Shown: in pieces, positions 41,095 to 58,349 of the stretch
Layout: every line of letters begins with the position of its first letter
Position numbering within the stretch: position 1 is the stretch's first letter
NCBI GenBank assembly: GCA_026826555.1
Contig: JAKSZT010054569.1
Span: 4,814,354-4,878,353 of the forward strand
Reading direction: 5' to 3'
DNA: 64,000 nt
Source: Tolypeutes matacus
Taxonomy: Eukaryota > Chordata > Mammalia > Cingulata > Chlamyphoridae
Program-made: the position numbers and the translations under genes
The notes under the pieces: model-generated
What the model saw: the letters and a program-made list of their open reading frames with translations, nothing else
The model's database searches: none
Told to the model about the DNA's origin: nothing

Positions 41095-43205
41095 TACTAG
41101 TAACCACAGTCTTTATCCACCACCGAAATCACTATGTTATACATTCCCCAGATCATGCTCTAGTCCTTTCAATTAATGTTCATTTCCACAGACTACCCCT
41201 TTCAGCCACAATCACATGGTGTTTTGAAAGTGCTTGCTATAGTTACAGGTCATTATTTATTATTAGTGTTTGATAATGATCAAAAGCAGGTTCTTCCTTT
41301 TCACCAATTCCTGAGAGGAGATAAAGAGTTGGCTCAACCAAAGGACTACAATGGCAAAAATGGCCCAAAGACTGCCTCCCTGATTTTTAGGATTTTAGGG
41401 CTTTTAGGGATTCAAACAGGGGAGGGTAGAGTAATTACCCTCACAATAGTAAGAATATACAAGGGTGAGCCTAGTTTTGAAGTAACTATAAACACAGGTA
41501 AGTTCAGACTAGAATTACCGTCACAACAGTAAGTGTAAGCAAAAGTGAGCCTAGTTTTGAAATAGCCATGAACAAGCCTAAGGCTGATCTAACCAGTTTC
41601 AGAAATTTCAGGTATCAACTTTTGGCTATTTGATAATATACTAGGAAAATAAGAAGAAAGCACTATATAAGAATTCAGTAATCATCATCATTTGTTAATT
41701 CTTAACTTGGTTTATAAAGCACTCAGCACACTGCTGGGTGGTATAGCAGGCGTTCAAAAAACGTTGACTGTCATCATGTCAGACTGTCTAAACACAAGGC
41801 ATTCTCTGGTATTGTTCCCCATACAGTTACTCCGGGTGTGGCGGGGTGCCTCTGAAGACAACATGTTGTAAATGGAGGCGCAGGGGAGTCGCCCGAGGCC
41901 TGGCTTCTTTAGCCTCTGACAGTGACTGGCTGTGTGTTTTTGGAACAGCCGCTTGAACCATCTAGGGGTTCCTTGTCTGTAAAATGAAAGGGGTATAATA
42001 GTGATCATTGAAGATTCCTTTAAGTTTTTGAAATTGGATCATTCTGTCTTTGTTCTACCAAGGATGGTGGTGTATTTTTTGAGGACTAGTGTTTCTTGTG
42101 CGAGAGTCAGAAAAGCAGCTCCTGCAACTTCTCTCAGCTCCATTACCAGTTCCCTCCAGCACAAAGTGCCAAGTGTGACTTATGGCAAAAGTCTCATCCT
42201 TCTAGGAATGCTGCTTCCTTCTAGGAATGCAGCTTCTCCCCATTCTGGAGCCTCGAGGGCTGAGCAGGGAGCCCTGGGGTCCCAGCTCGCAGGTGACAGA
42301 GCCATTCGGCTCAGAGGGATTGGCTCCCTGAAGGGGCCAGTACCAGTGGCTGCTGAGCGTCATCCCGCCCCCAGTTCCTGATCTCACCTCAGGCTCTCAG
42401 AGCTGGCCTCGGCCTTGGGGCAGCTCTGCTGCAGAGCAGGATTTCCTGCTCCAGGTAGGGGCTTGCCCCAGCGGCAGGGGACCACTCTCCCTGGCTGGTT
42501 TCCTTCTCTCCAAGGTGGCTCAGCCTGCTCTTTCTCAGCTTCACCTCTCACTTTTGAACCCCACCCCCTTCCCCGCTGTGCTGTTGTCTGTGGGTTAGAG
42601 GTCGAGGAGTGGAGCACTGAGGGGGTGTTGGGGAGAAAGCGGGGGGCTGGCCTGGGGGGGTCTGGAATGGAGTTGGGGGCTGCCCTGGAGGCCGTCCCAT
42701 GGGGATGGGTGTGGAGAAGGTGCAGTTAGGAGGGGTGCCGGGATGGTGGGAGACGGGGGCCGAGGTCAGGGGAGATGGGGAGGCTGCGCAGCCCTGCCCT
42801 TCCTCTGACTCTGCCCCCCTGCTGGGCCGTGGCGCCAGGCAGGTTCCTCTGCTCAGGGGGTTGTGTCTGGGTCTAAGCCTGTGGGTGGGGGTGGGGAGCT
42901 CTTCCGAGAAGAAACCGGGGCCAGAGTTGATCTTTTTGTGGGTCTTGGGGTGGACACCTGAGAAGGTTCTTGAATTTCAGCAGTGGTGCTCAGCCCAAGG
43001 TCCCGGCCAAGTTAGTCTCCTGGCCGCCTCGCTCTGCGGCTTCTCCCTCACCTGCCTCCCCTGCCAAAACCTGGCCGGGACTTGTAGACTCGCGCTGGCC
43101 ACCACCCAGCTGCCTGGGCCAGTCGGACGGGTGCGGGCTGTGGGGCCTGAGGGCGGGCGGCGTGAAGGCCGGAAGGGCCTGACCTGGGCGCTGACTCCTT
43201 TGCAG

Positions 43206-43354
43206 CTCCCCGTGGGCAGTGCCACTCGGGGGAGGAGGAAGGCGTGAGAGCACCGCTGGGAGCCCGGTGTGGCCGCTGCCCACCCCTACCCAGCCGAGCG
43301 GCCCCCAGAGCCCACGAGCGGCCCCCGATCGCGGGTCCCGGCCACAGAGCGGAC
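43206..43354 (+). other. SLC5A6: SLC5A6 5' UTR in the first coding exon
   Basis: A pyrimidine-rich acceptor (gctgactcctttgcag) ends at 43,205, 149 bases before the start codon. It is the likely 5' edge of the exon carrying the ATG. Confidence 0.6.
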
Positions 43355-49278
<5,924 letters not shown>

Positions 49279-50115
49279 TCCAGGACCGGGCCCACACCTG
49301 CCCACACTGTACCAGAGACCACCTTGTAGTATAAGACTGACTCCCTCAGTATGGCCCGTGGGGAGGGGCACACCTAGAGGACCTGTCCACCCCAGCTGAC
49401 CTTGACCTCAGAGGTCCTGGCTTGTGGTAGAAGCTTTGGCATCATGGAAGTGTGAGGATGGGGCCGAGTTTTCGCCTTGGCCTCACCAGTCTCTTCTCTA
49501 AAAGGCCACGCTTGCAGGGAGCAGGAGTGGGCCTAAAACGAGGGTAGATGCTAATTTTCTGGGAAAAGGACAGTGGCTTTTAACTCAACAAGGGTAGGTT
49601 CCTCTGACATGACTAGAAACAGCATCTCTGGTTATAACTGCTCTCGGGCCCATTTGGGCAAGCTCGGCCTTCTCTACCATAACACTTAAAGCTGCTTGCC
49701 CTGCAGTCCCATGTCAGCACAAGTTCCATCAGGCTTGGGGGGCTGCTGTGATCACTCAGGTGGTCTGTGGCACCCGAGTCCCTCTCATCCTTACCAGCCT
49801 ACCTCTGTTCTTGAGAGGGGAGACTTTGGTGCCCTGAGAACTGATAGGTATGTTCACTTGCTTTACCTGGAGTAGGGAGTTTTCCACATCTCTGCCCCCA
49901 CCCTCCACCTCTGCACTTGGCACTTGGGATGGGCCCACACTGATCCAAGGAAACCAGTGCCAGGTGCCATGACCAGGTCCACTGGGGAGCAACCAGCCCT
50001 CAGACTCCTGAGCCATGCCCTGTAGTGTCATTTTGTCATTTGTGCTTCTGTTTCTGTTGGAGTTTCTTGCCTCCATATCTGTTCCTGGGGAATAAAAGCT
50101 GCTGTTGGACCTGGA
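49279..50115 (+). other. SLC5A6: SLC5A6 3' UTR
   Basis: About 830 bases from the TGA at 49,276-49,278 to shortly after the polyadenylation signal. No repeat insertion is seen. Confidence 0.75.
50091..50096 (+). terminator. SLC5A6: SLC5A6 polyadenylation signal AATAAA
   Basis: AATAAA in the context ctggggAATAAAagctg is the first canonical signal after the stop codon. Cleavage is expected some 15-25 bases downstream. Confidence 0.8.
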
Positions 50116-50530
50116 ATCTGGGCTCAATCTCCAGCTGCTTTCCCATTGGGCACCCTGTGGCAAGGACCCAGGGCCTTCTGGCAAGCAGATGCCCTCCCTC
50201 TGTTGAGGAGAGACGGCAGCAGCTTGTTCTGGGCAAGGTGGCTTCCTGGCCAGCAGGGCTCATCGCAGTGGGGGTGCAGACCTGTTCCTCTGCTGCTTCC
50301 TTATCCCCCACCTCAGTAGGTCGCCTGTCAGACCCCTTTCATTTGCCAGGATGATTGTTGCTGATGTTGAGAATTTTGGTTTTGGGTCTGGAGCAAGAAT
50401 GCTATTAGGCTTTAATAATAGAACATTTGAGCTGGGTTTTTTTGGTCTTGTGAAGAATGCTGTACTCCTCCTCTCCCGTGGGGGCTCCAGTTGTCCAGGA
50501 GGAGCTCTCAGGCCCTTCATCAGATTATTG

Positions 50531-50621
50531 GTCCCAGGTAGCTCTGGGGGTTCAGCCTTGGTCCCAGGTAGCTCTGGGGGTTCAGCCTTGATCCCGGGTA
50601 GCTCTAGGGGTTCAGCCTTGG
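50531..50621. repeat. Three-copy 30-bp minisatellite
   Basis: The unit GGTCCCAGGTAGCTCTGGGG plus GTTCAGCCTT occurs three times in tandem with few changes. Both strands stay open across it: minus 50,260-50,646 with a repeated AEPPELPGTK, plus 50,351-50,806 with VPGSSGGSAL. Coding is unproven. Confidence 0.85.
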
Positions 50622-51135
50622 CCGAGGCCTCGTTGCTCACAACCACAATGCAGCGGCACCCCTACCCCCATCCCCTGCTGCACAGGACTGGGATGATCTG
50701 TTTCCCTGCTAATATAGTCACCCCAACTTGCACCAGAACCCAGGCTGCCCAGCCTCTCCCAGCCTGCCTGGAGCTCATGTATTCTCATGGTAATGGCAGG
50801 TCCTAACAGCATTCCTATGGGCTTTAAACTGGTCTTTCTGGATTTTTTCCCAGTCTATGGAGGCTGTGGAATTTAACAAAAAATTTTCTTCTCATTGTGG
50901 ACTTCAGATTTCTGGTCATAAGCTATGCAGGACTGGAAAGTGACTGAGGATTAGAAAGGAGACAGGTGCACTGGAACTACTACCTTTCATATGTGCCTGG
51001 GCAGGACTTCAGGGAGAATGGAGGGGCTTAATGTCCAGATGAGAGTCAAGTGGGAGGCAGCAAGGCAAGAGTATACATGGGGCCCTTTGGACTCAGGCCT
51101 ATCTTCTTTTTCCTTGATGGTTCAAATTCTTACAT

Positions 51136-51364
51136 AGTGGTTGGGAGTGGATGTGGCTCAAGCGTTTGAGTGCCTCCTTCCCCCATGAGAGGTCCCAGGT
51201 TCAGTTCCTGGTGCCTCCTAAAAAATAATAAAAACAATAAGCAAAATAAATGAAAAAACCAGTTTGGGGGAGCTGATGTGGCTCAGTGGTTGAGCGATGA
51301 CTTCCCACATACAAGGTCCCAAGTTCAATCCCTGGCCCCAGGTACCTCAAAAAAAAAAAAAAAA
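51136..51364 (+). mobile_element. Dimeric tRNA-head SINE
   Basis: Two tRNA-like heads in direct tandem, 'gtggatgtggctcaagcg...ggttcagttcctgg' and 'gctgatgtggctcagtgg...gttcaatccctgg', are joined by an A-rich linker and followed by an A-tail. The direct repeat AAATTCTTACAT flanks the pair, so it inserted as one unit. Confidence 0.85.
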
Positions 51365-54300
51365 AAATTCTTACATGATTGAAAGATGAGAAGCCTGTAA
51401 TTATTTGGAAGAGATTCACTTTTTCCTTCCCAGGTTCTTTTGAAATATAATTGAGTCTCTTATGCCAGGCCCTTCCAAATTGGCTTCCTGATGCTGGTGC
51501 CAGGTAGAATTGCCTCCCAGATAAGGTCTTCTTAGGCAATAGAAACTATCTGGAAATTACAGTGAAAACCAGGAGGGAAAGAGGTATAGCTTAATGATCC
51601 AGAACTAGTGAAGGAAGATCAACTGTTTCCTTTTGATTCGTGAGGCCCCACCTTTGCATCACACAGCTTTCAGCCAAGGCTATGGCTGCAGCACGTTTAG
51701 CACCAGGGCACCCCAGGGCTTCAGCACAGAGACAAAATCATATTGGCCATTTTTGCAAGACACAGGGATGGAAAGTGAGTAATGTCCACAGTGGCAGCCC
51801 CTGGGACCCAGAGCCCTGCCCCCTTTCTGTTACCCAGCCCCAAGCCCCAGGTCCCAAGCACCTCTGGCCCCAGATCTATGCCAGGGCTACCCACTCCCTT
51901 AAAGCTGGATCCTCCAAGGCCTGGCCATCTGTCCAGCAGGAATGTGGGCAGTCTCGAAAACACCAGGTCAACTGTGTGCTGAGGCCTGCCCTCCCCCCTG
52001 CAGCCACTCCACATGGGGACTGAGGGGGGCTGCTCCCTGACGAACGACCCCACCCCACCCATCGGCCAGAGTTCTAGGCCTGACCCAGCCCCTCGTTGGT
52101 TCATTCCTCCACATTTTTATTGATCACCTACCACACACACACAAGGCCCTCTCCTGGGTGGCCATTTTATAGTTAAGGAAACTGCTAGGCCCAGCCCAGG
52201 GCCACTGCTCCAGGAGCCATTTTAGCTATGTTTGCATGGAAGAGGAAAAAAAAGACTCAGGACTCAAAACTTTAGAGAAATATGATAATTAAGGGGAAAT
52301 GGTGGCAAGATCCAATTTTCCATAGAAAGAATTCAAACCCCATACCAGAGAACAAAGATGATCTCTGTTTTATAGAACAGTAATATATTTTTTCCTTCAT
52401 GCAGTGTTTAAAAAGTATCATTCTCAAACCCTACTTAATGGTTATGATAGGCCTGGATTCAAATACTGGTTCATCCATTTAACCTTAAGCTTCAGTCTCT
52501 TCAGTTAAATGTGAAATTTATAAGGTTAAGGATTCGAAATCCTATTGCCCGTAAAGGATATAAGCATTTCTTAAATATCAGTTATTATTATGATTATTTG
52601 TAGTTTTCAAAGCATTCTTCATATATTTCTTGATTTTATGCCTTGGGAGAGAAGTTAATTCTATATTTGCATTTTAAATATAAAGTAACTAGATTTCTGG
52701 GCTAGGAAGTGGGTAGGGCTTGTGAGCCTGGGCTCTAAAGACTCCCAGGGATCCCCCACCAAGGGGCTCCTGCTCTGAAAGTAATGTTTTGTGTATAGGG
52801 TGCTGCCGCAGAGAACAGGCTCTGGCCTGCAACAGCAGTCCAGGGTACAGGGAGGCCCTAGAACTCTCGAAGGCAGTGGCTGTTTACTTTTTGACTGAGA
52901 CCCACAGTAAGAACTATGCTGCATTATGATCCAATGCACATGAACATTGTGTATATGTTACGAAAATAGAGCACATGAAAAAACACTCCTGGGATGCAGT
53001 CTCATGTTTTCTGTATTCCTCCGCTTCTCTTCCTCGACAATTCAGTCCTAAAGCCATGAAGTGGAGCAGAACAAGATAGAGATTCATCATGGGTGGCTGC
53101 CTGCTGTGACGTCAGAGCTCAAGGGAAAGGAGGAGGCAGTTTGTAGGTGGCCCAGGTTGGAATGTCAGCCTTGGGGGGAGGAGGGCATCCCCACAGAGGC
53201 AGCCTGGAAGGAACTCTTGTGCCAGAAAGCAAAGAACTCCCCAAGGAATGTTGAGGTCATATCTAAAAGACACAGAAGCCTGGTTGAACAGATGCCCACT
53301 GGCCAAATCTGGGACAATCAGCATCAAAATAATGATAGTAATGGATTACAATCCATTAAATTAAAAAGAAATCATGAGTTCATACTGATAAAAGTAAATG
53401 AATAAATTGGAATTTAGATGAGGAGTGATATCTTTACATAGTTTCAAAATACCTTCCTGCACAAAATTACAAAGGGCAAAAGAGTAACTTTGTAGTGGGA
53501 AAATTTGACACCCCTTTCATAATTAAATGATAAAAATGAGCATCAGTAATGGAAGAAATCAAAGTCATGCACCATCTGATAAAATGCAATAGGAAGAACA
53601 CACCATCACTTCTGTGATATTCCTGCCAAAGAGGCATAACCTGAATCATAAGAAAACATCAGACAGAATAATATTGAGGGACATTCTCTAAAATATCTGG
53701 TCTGTAATCTTGGAAATTGTGAATGCCATTAAAGTGAAAGATTAAGGAAATGTTTTAGATTGGAGGTGATTAAAGTGACATGACAATGAAATGGCAGGAC
53801 ATGATTCTGAATTCTATCATTTTGCTAGCAAGCATTATTGGGAAATAGGTGAAACAAATGGCATCTGAGAATTAGATGGAAGTAACATTAATTTTCTGTT
53901 TTTTTTTTTTTATGGTTATATTGTAGTTATGTGGCATAATGTCCCTGCTGGTAGGAAATACACAATAAAATTAATTTCATGCATGATCTGTATTGTTGGG
54001 TTGCAACCCACTGTTTGAAAAACACTGGTGCTTTGCTTCCTTCACAACTTTGAGACATGGAATCTTCCCCTTTCCCACTTTGCACCACTAATGGTCCTGG
54101 AAGTCTGAGGCTTCTATGCATTTACCCTTTACCTAAAGTGGGCCATATCCTCTGAGGGCTACTTCTGGCTGTTCCCAGCCCTATGAGAAATAAAGGAGTC
54201 TATTGGCTTCTAGTCCCAACAGCCAGCCTTGGCTCTCCTCCATCTCTGAGTGAAAAGCAGCTGACTCCATGTTGGGGTTAGTAGTGGGAGGGGTCCTGAG

Positions 54301-55649
54301 TCAATTTGTCCATTTGTGCCAATTAAAGAAAAATTCTTCCAACCATCCTAGTGGGCCACCAAGCCATTGGCAGAGGTTCTGACTCCCAAACAATAAATAG
54401 TTTGGATTCATCATTGGAGAGAAAATTATTTTAAACCTAAAATTATATAGCCATTCAAAATATTATCCAAGTGTGGACATGAAATAGACAAATTCAGATA
54501 TATAAGGACTGAAAAAGGTTTCCACCAACAATAACTCTGAAAATTACAAGGGAGGTACCTCTGAAAGAGGAAGCATGAAGAAAAGATGAATTCAACAGAA
54601 GTAGACTATTGGAGGGAATGATGAGCAAATTAACCAAACTTTTTTCGGTACATTAAGTTGAGCAGAAATTTTTTTTCAAAAATTGGTATAACCTGGAACT
54701 AAAACGTTAACACTGGATAATACTAACATTGAAAGATGAAGGGAGGGCAAGATCTGAGAGGAACTAAATTGAGCTGAGATCTTTTCTCATATATTGAAGA
54801 TATGATATAGACTAACACCGGAAAAATTAAAGTGTGTGTTAAACATTTAAAAATAACTAATGGTAATGGAAATTTAATGTATCACCTCCAAATTACTGGA
54901 GTGAAAAAAATCAAATGAAACAAAACTTGATTAATGCAATCAAAGACAGACTAGGAGTGGGCAGTTGTGGAGTGGAGGGTGAAAGCAAATTTTTAAATGC
55001 TGAATAGCATGGTAAGATTAAGTTCAAATAAATCATTAATCCTAATATATGAGTATGTAAAATTAAACCATTAAAGTAATAGGTTTCTAGATTAAACAAA
55101 ACAAGAACCACTCATATGCTATTACAAGAGATATAATTAAATGAAAGCAGCATGGAATGATTGAAATAAAGGGATGGAAAAAATTGTCATGCAAATAATG
55201 ACAAAAAGAAGGCAGGAGATTTGAGCAGAGATAAAGAATTAAAAAACACACACACACGATAGAATCAATGAAACCAAAAGGTGGTACTCTGAAAAGATCA
55301 ATAAAATCAATGAAGTTTTAGCTAGACTGACAAAAAGAGCATTCAAATAACCAAAATCAGAAATGAGGGGCATCACTACCAACCCCACAGAAATAAAAAG
55401 GATTATAAAAGAATACCATGAACAATTGTATGCCAACAAATTAGATAACCTAGAGAAATAGACAAATTTCTCAAAACTCACAAACTGCTTACACTGACTT
55501 AAGAAGAAATAGAAGATCTGAAGAGACCAATAACAAGTAAAGAGATTAATTCACTAGTTTAAAAAAAAAAAAAAAAAGCCAACAGAGTTCAGGACCAGAT
55601 GGCTTCACAGATGACTTTTACCAAACATTCCAATAAGAATTAACAGCAG

Positions 55650-55835
55650 GGGGTGGATGTGGCTCAAGTAGTTGAGCACCTGCCTCCCACGTAGGAGGTC
55701 CCAGGTTCAATTTTGGTGCCTTCTGAAAAAAACAACCAAGGGACGCTGATGTGGCTCAGTGAGTGGGCACCGGCTTCCCAATACAAGGTCCCAGGTTAAA
55801 TCCTTGGCTTCTGGTACCTAAAGGAAAAAAAAGGG
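55650..55835 (+). mobile_element. Dimeric tRNA-head SINE, second copy
   Basis: Two heads in tandem with the same order as at 51,136: 'gtggatgtggctcaagtag' with B box 'ggttcaattttgg', then 'gctgatgtggctcagtgag' with 'ggttaaatccttgg'. It is more diverged than the 51-kb copy. Confidence 0.78.
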
Positions 55836-55977
55836 AGGGAACACTTCCTAAGTTATTCTATGAGGACACCACCACCCTAATACCAAAGGTAGGTAAAGAT
55901 GCCACAAGAAAAGAGAATTATAGATTATATCCCTTACGAATATAAATGCAAAAATCCTCAACAAAATAATAGCAAAC

Positions 55978-56615
55978 TGTGGCAGTTTAATATTATTTAT
56001 GATTTCCAAAAATAGATTGATTATGTTTATTAGCTGGTCTGTTCCTCTGGGCATGATACCCTTTGTATTAGGTTCAGTTGAGATGTCTTTGATTAAATTA
56101 TGTTAAGATTAGGGCTTTGATTCAACCACATCATTAGAGTGAGTTAGTTTGAGTCCCCGCCCCCTTTGTGGACTATATAAATGGACAATCAAGGAGACAC
56201 AGATATGCGAGAAAAAGAGGAAGGGAGCTTCATAGACATGGAAGAGGATCCTGCAGCCCCGGGAAGAGAGATGAGCCATTTGCCTGATAGTTTACAACTG
56301 ACCTTGTGAAGAGAACAGAGCAGCTGAGCCTGGTAAGAAACAATCCTCGGAAAGAAAGATGAGGCTTATGCCAGCCTGCAGCTGAGATCAGAAGAAGCTG
56401 GACCCAGAGCCTTAAAAGGGAAGAAGTCTGAACTCTCGCAGATGCTGCCCACCATCTTGCTTCAACACATGGCAACAGAGTTTGGTAAGGAAGTAACCCT
56501 GAGTTGGACTCTTTAGGCCTTGTAACTGTAAGTTTCTACCCCAGATAAATACCCTTTATAAAAGCCAACAGATTTCTGGTACTTTGCATCAGCACCCCTT
56601 TGGCTGACTAGTATA
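55978..56615 (+). mobile_element. Solo LTR, 638 bp, same family as 31,999-32,499
   Basis: It starts TGTGGCAGTTTAATATTATT and ends CTGACTAGTATA, one base off the expected CA. CAAAC flanks it at 55,973-55,977 and 56,616-56,620. A TATA-like 'ctatataaat' lies near 56,171 and AATAAA-like 'gataaatacc' near 56,547. Excising it rejoins the L1 sequence 'atagcaaaccaaatccaac'. Confidence 0.85.
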
Positions 56616-56802
56616 CAAACCAAATCCAACAGCACATTAAAAGCATTATTCACCATGATCTAGTTGGATTTACCCCAGGTATGTATAGGTGTTTCACCAT
56701 AAGAAAATCATTTAATATACCACATTAATAGAATAAAGGGGGAAAATCACATGATCATATCAATTGATATAGAAAAGGCATTTGACAAAATGTATCATCC
56801 TT

Positions 56803-56904
56803 TTTTTTTTTTTTTTTTTTTTTACCGGGAGGTACCGGGGATCGAACCCCGGTCTCTCCATATGGTAGACGGACGCCGAACCTCTTGAGCCACATCCGTT
56901 TCCC
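56803..56904 (-). mobile_element. Minimal tRNA-derived SINE
   Basis: A poly(T) run, then 'ggtaccggggatcgaaccccgg' and 'cttgagccacatccgtttcc'. TCATCC flanks it at 56,795-56,800 and 56,905-56,910. Confidence 0.88.
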
Positions 56905-56929
56905 TCATCCTTCTTAATAAAAACACTTC

Positions 56930-57083
56930 AATGTTGAGGGAAGCAAGCCAGACACAAAAGGACAAATACTGTATGAATGTGTTGCAATGAACCAAATATA
57001 TTGTGTAACATATTGTTTGATTAAAAAAAATTTTTTTATATGTATCCATTACATTTAATTGAGAAATGTAAAAAACAAAAAAC
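56930..57083 (+). mobile_element. Severely 5'-truncated L1 insertion, about 150 bp
   Basis: The sequence 'gaagcaagccagacacaaaagg...tttgatt' is the complement of the L1 3' end at 60,137-60,230. It ends in an A-rich tail. The direct repeat AACACTTC lies at 56,922-56,929 and 57,084-57,091. Confidence 0.85.
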
Positions 57084-57266
57084 AACACTTCCAAAACTAG
57101 GAATAGAAGGTAACTTCTTCAATGTGAAAACCCCATAGCTAACATCACACACAATGGTAAAAGACTGAAAGCTTTTACTCTAAGATCAGGAACAAGACAA
57201 CATTGTCATCACTGTTATTCATCATTATACTGAAAGTTCTAGGCAGAACAATTATGCAAAAAGAAA

Positions 57267-57569
57267 ATGCATCAAATTGGAAAGGAAGAAGTAAAATTTT
57301 CCTTATTTGAAGATGACATCATCCAGTGTACAGAAAATTCTGAAACATCCACAACAAAACTACTAGAGCTAATAAATGAATTCACCAATGAGGTACAAAA
57401 ATCAGTAGGTTTTTCTAGTAATGAAAATCTGAAGAGGAAGTCAAGAAAAAAAACTCCATTTACAATAGCAACTGAAAGAATAAGATATCTAGGAGTAAAT
57501 TTAACTAAGGCAGTCAAGGGCTTATTCATGGAAAACTACAAAACATTGCTAAAAGAAATCAAGACCTAA
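57267..57569 (+). pseudogene. L1 reverse-transcriptase fragment
   Basis: An open frame containing GKEEVKFSLFEDDIIQ and [15 protein letters not shown] matches the catalytic region of L1 ORF2. The usual FADD motif reads FEDD here, and the surrounding frame is broken, so it is dead. Confidence 0.85.
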
Positions 57570-58047
57570 ATAAATGGAAGGCTATTCCATGCTTATGGAT
57601 TGGAAGACGAAATACTAGGATATCAATTTTACTCATAGTAGTTTACAGATTCAACACAATCCCAAACAAAATTCCAACAGCATTCTTTGCAGAAATGGAA
57701 AAGCAACCATCATATTTATACGACAGGGTAAGGGGCCCCATCTTTAAAAAGAACAAATTTGCAGGACTAACACCCAGATTCTAAAACTTATTACAAAACC
57801 ACAATAATCAAAACAGCATGGTACTGGCATAAGGACAAACATATAGACCAGTGGAATTGAACTGAGAGTTCAGAAATAAACCCTAACATCTATGGCCAAT
57901 TGATTTTTTAGTTTAATTTTTAAAAATTTATATTATTTAGCCAATTGATTTTTGACAAAGTTGCCAAGTTCATTCAATGGGGAAAGAATAGTCTCTTCAA
58001 TAAATGGTGCTGGGAGAACTGAGTAGCCATATACAAAAGAAGGAAAG

Positions 58048-58257
58048 GGGAAGGAGATGTGGCTCCAGTAGTTGAATGCCTGCTTCCCATGTGGGAGGTC
58101 CCAGGTTCAGTTCCCCGTGCCTCCTAAAAACAAACAAAAAACCCAACAAGCACACAAACGAAAAAAACAACTCAGGAGCCTGGTTGAGTGCTGGTTTCGT
58201 ACATACAAGGTCCCGGGTTCAATCCCCTTGCCCAAGTATCTCAAAAAGAAAAAATAA
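58048..58257 (+). mobile_element. Dimeric tRNA-head SINE, third copy
   Basis: First head 'ggagatgtggctccagtag...ggttcagttcccc', an A-rich linker of about 40 bases, then a second head lacking its first part ('ggagcctggttgagtgctgg...ggttcaatcccc'), and an A-tail. Confidence 0.75.
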
Positions 58258-58349
58258 AAAAAAGAATGAAGGTAGACCTTAGACAATATACAAAAATTAA
58301 CTCAAAATGGATCAAAGCCCTGAATATAAGAACCAAAACTATAAAACTG

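Larger units (their letters stand above)
39103..41260 (-). mobile_element. L1 3' UTR segment interrupted by a mariner
   Basis: The T-run at 39,103-39,120 leads into 'cattcatacatgaacacatgtaaacaataag', the complement of the L1 end at 59,240-59,290. Similar AT-rich 3' UTR sequence resumes after the mariner at 41,095. The right border is uncertain. Confidence 0.65.
25208..43205 (+). other. Long first intron region of SLC5A6, filled with mobile elements
   Basis: About 18 kb separate the shared promoter from the exon that carries the SLC5A6 start codon. No conserved coding frame is seen in it. It is occupied by L1 fragments, SINEs, an endogenous retrovirus and a mariner, listed separately. Stretches with nothing I can name are about 26,100-26,980, 36,650-37,900 (probably retroviral leader and gag debris) and 41,300-43,200. 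Confidence 0.6.
50116..54900. other. Region downstream of SLC5A6, no gene recognised
   Basis: It holds the minisatellite, one dimeric SINE (51,136-51,364), a short CA repeat near 52,133, and AT-rich sequence. About 53,440-54,000 resembles an ancient L1 3' UTR ('cataagaaaacatcagacagaa...gagggacattct'). No spliced coding frame like those to the left is visible. Confidence 0.55.

Noticed and set aside
42699..43247. 182-codon plus-strand frame upstream of SLC5A6
   Set aside because: GC-rich, no recognisable domain, and it overlaps the acceptor and 5' UTR of the SLC5A6 first coding exon.
50531..50621. Direct repeats as a CRISPR-like array
   Set aside because: Contiguous 30-bp tandem units without spacers, in a mammalian genome: a minisatellite.
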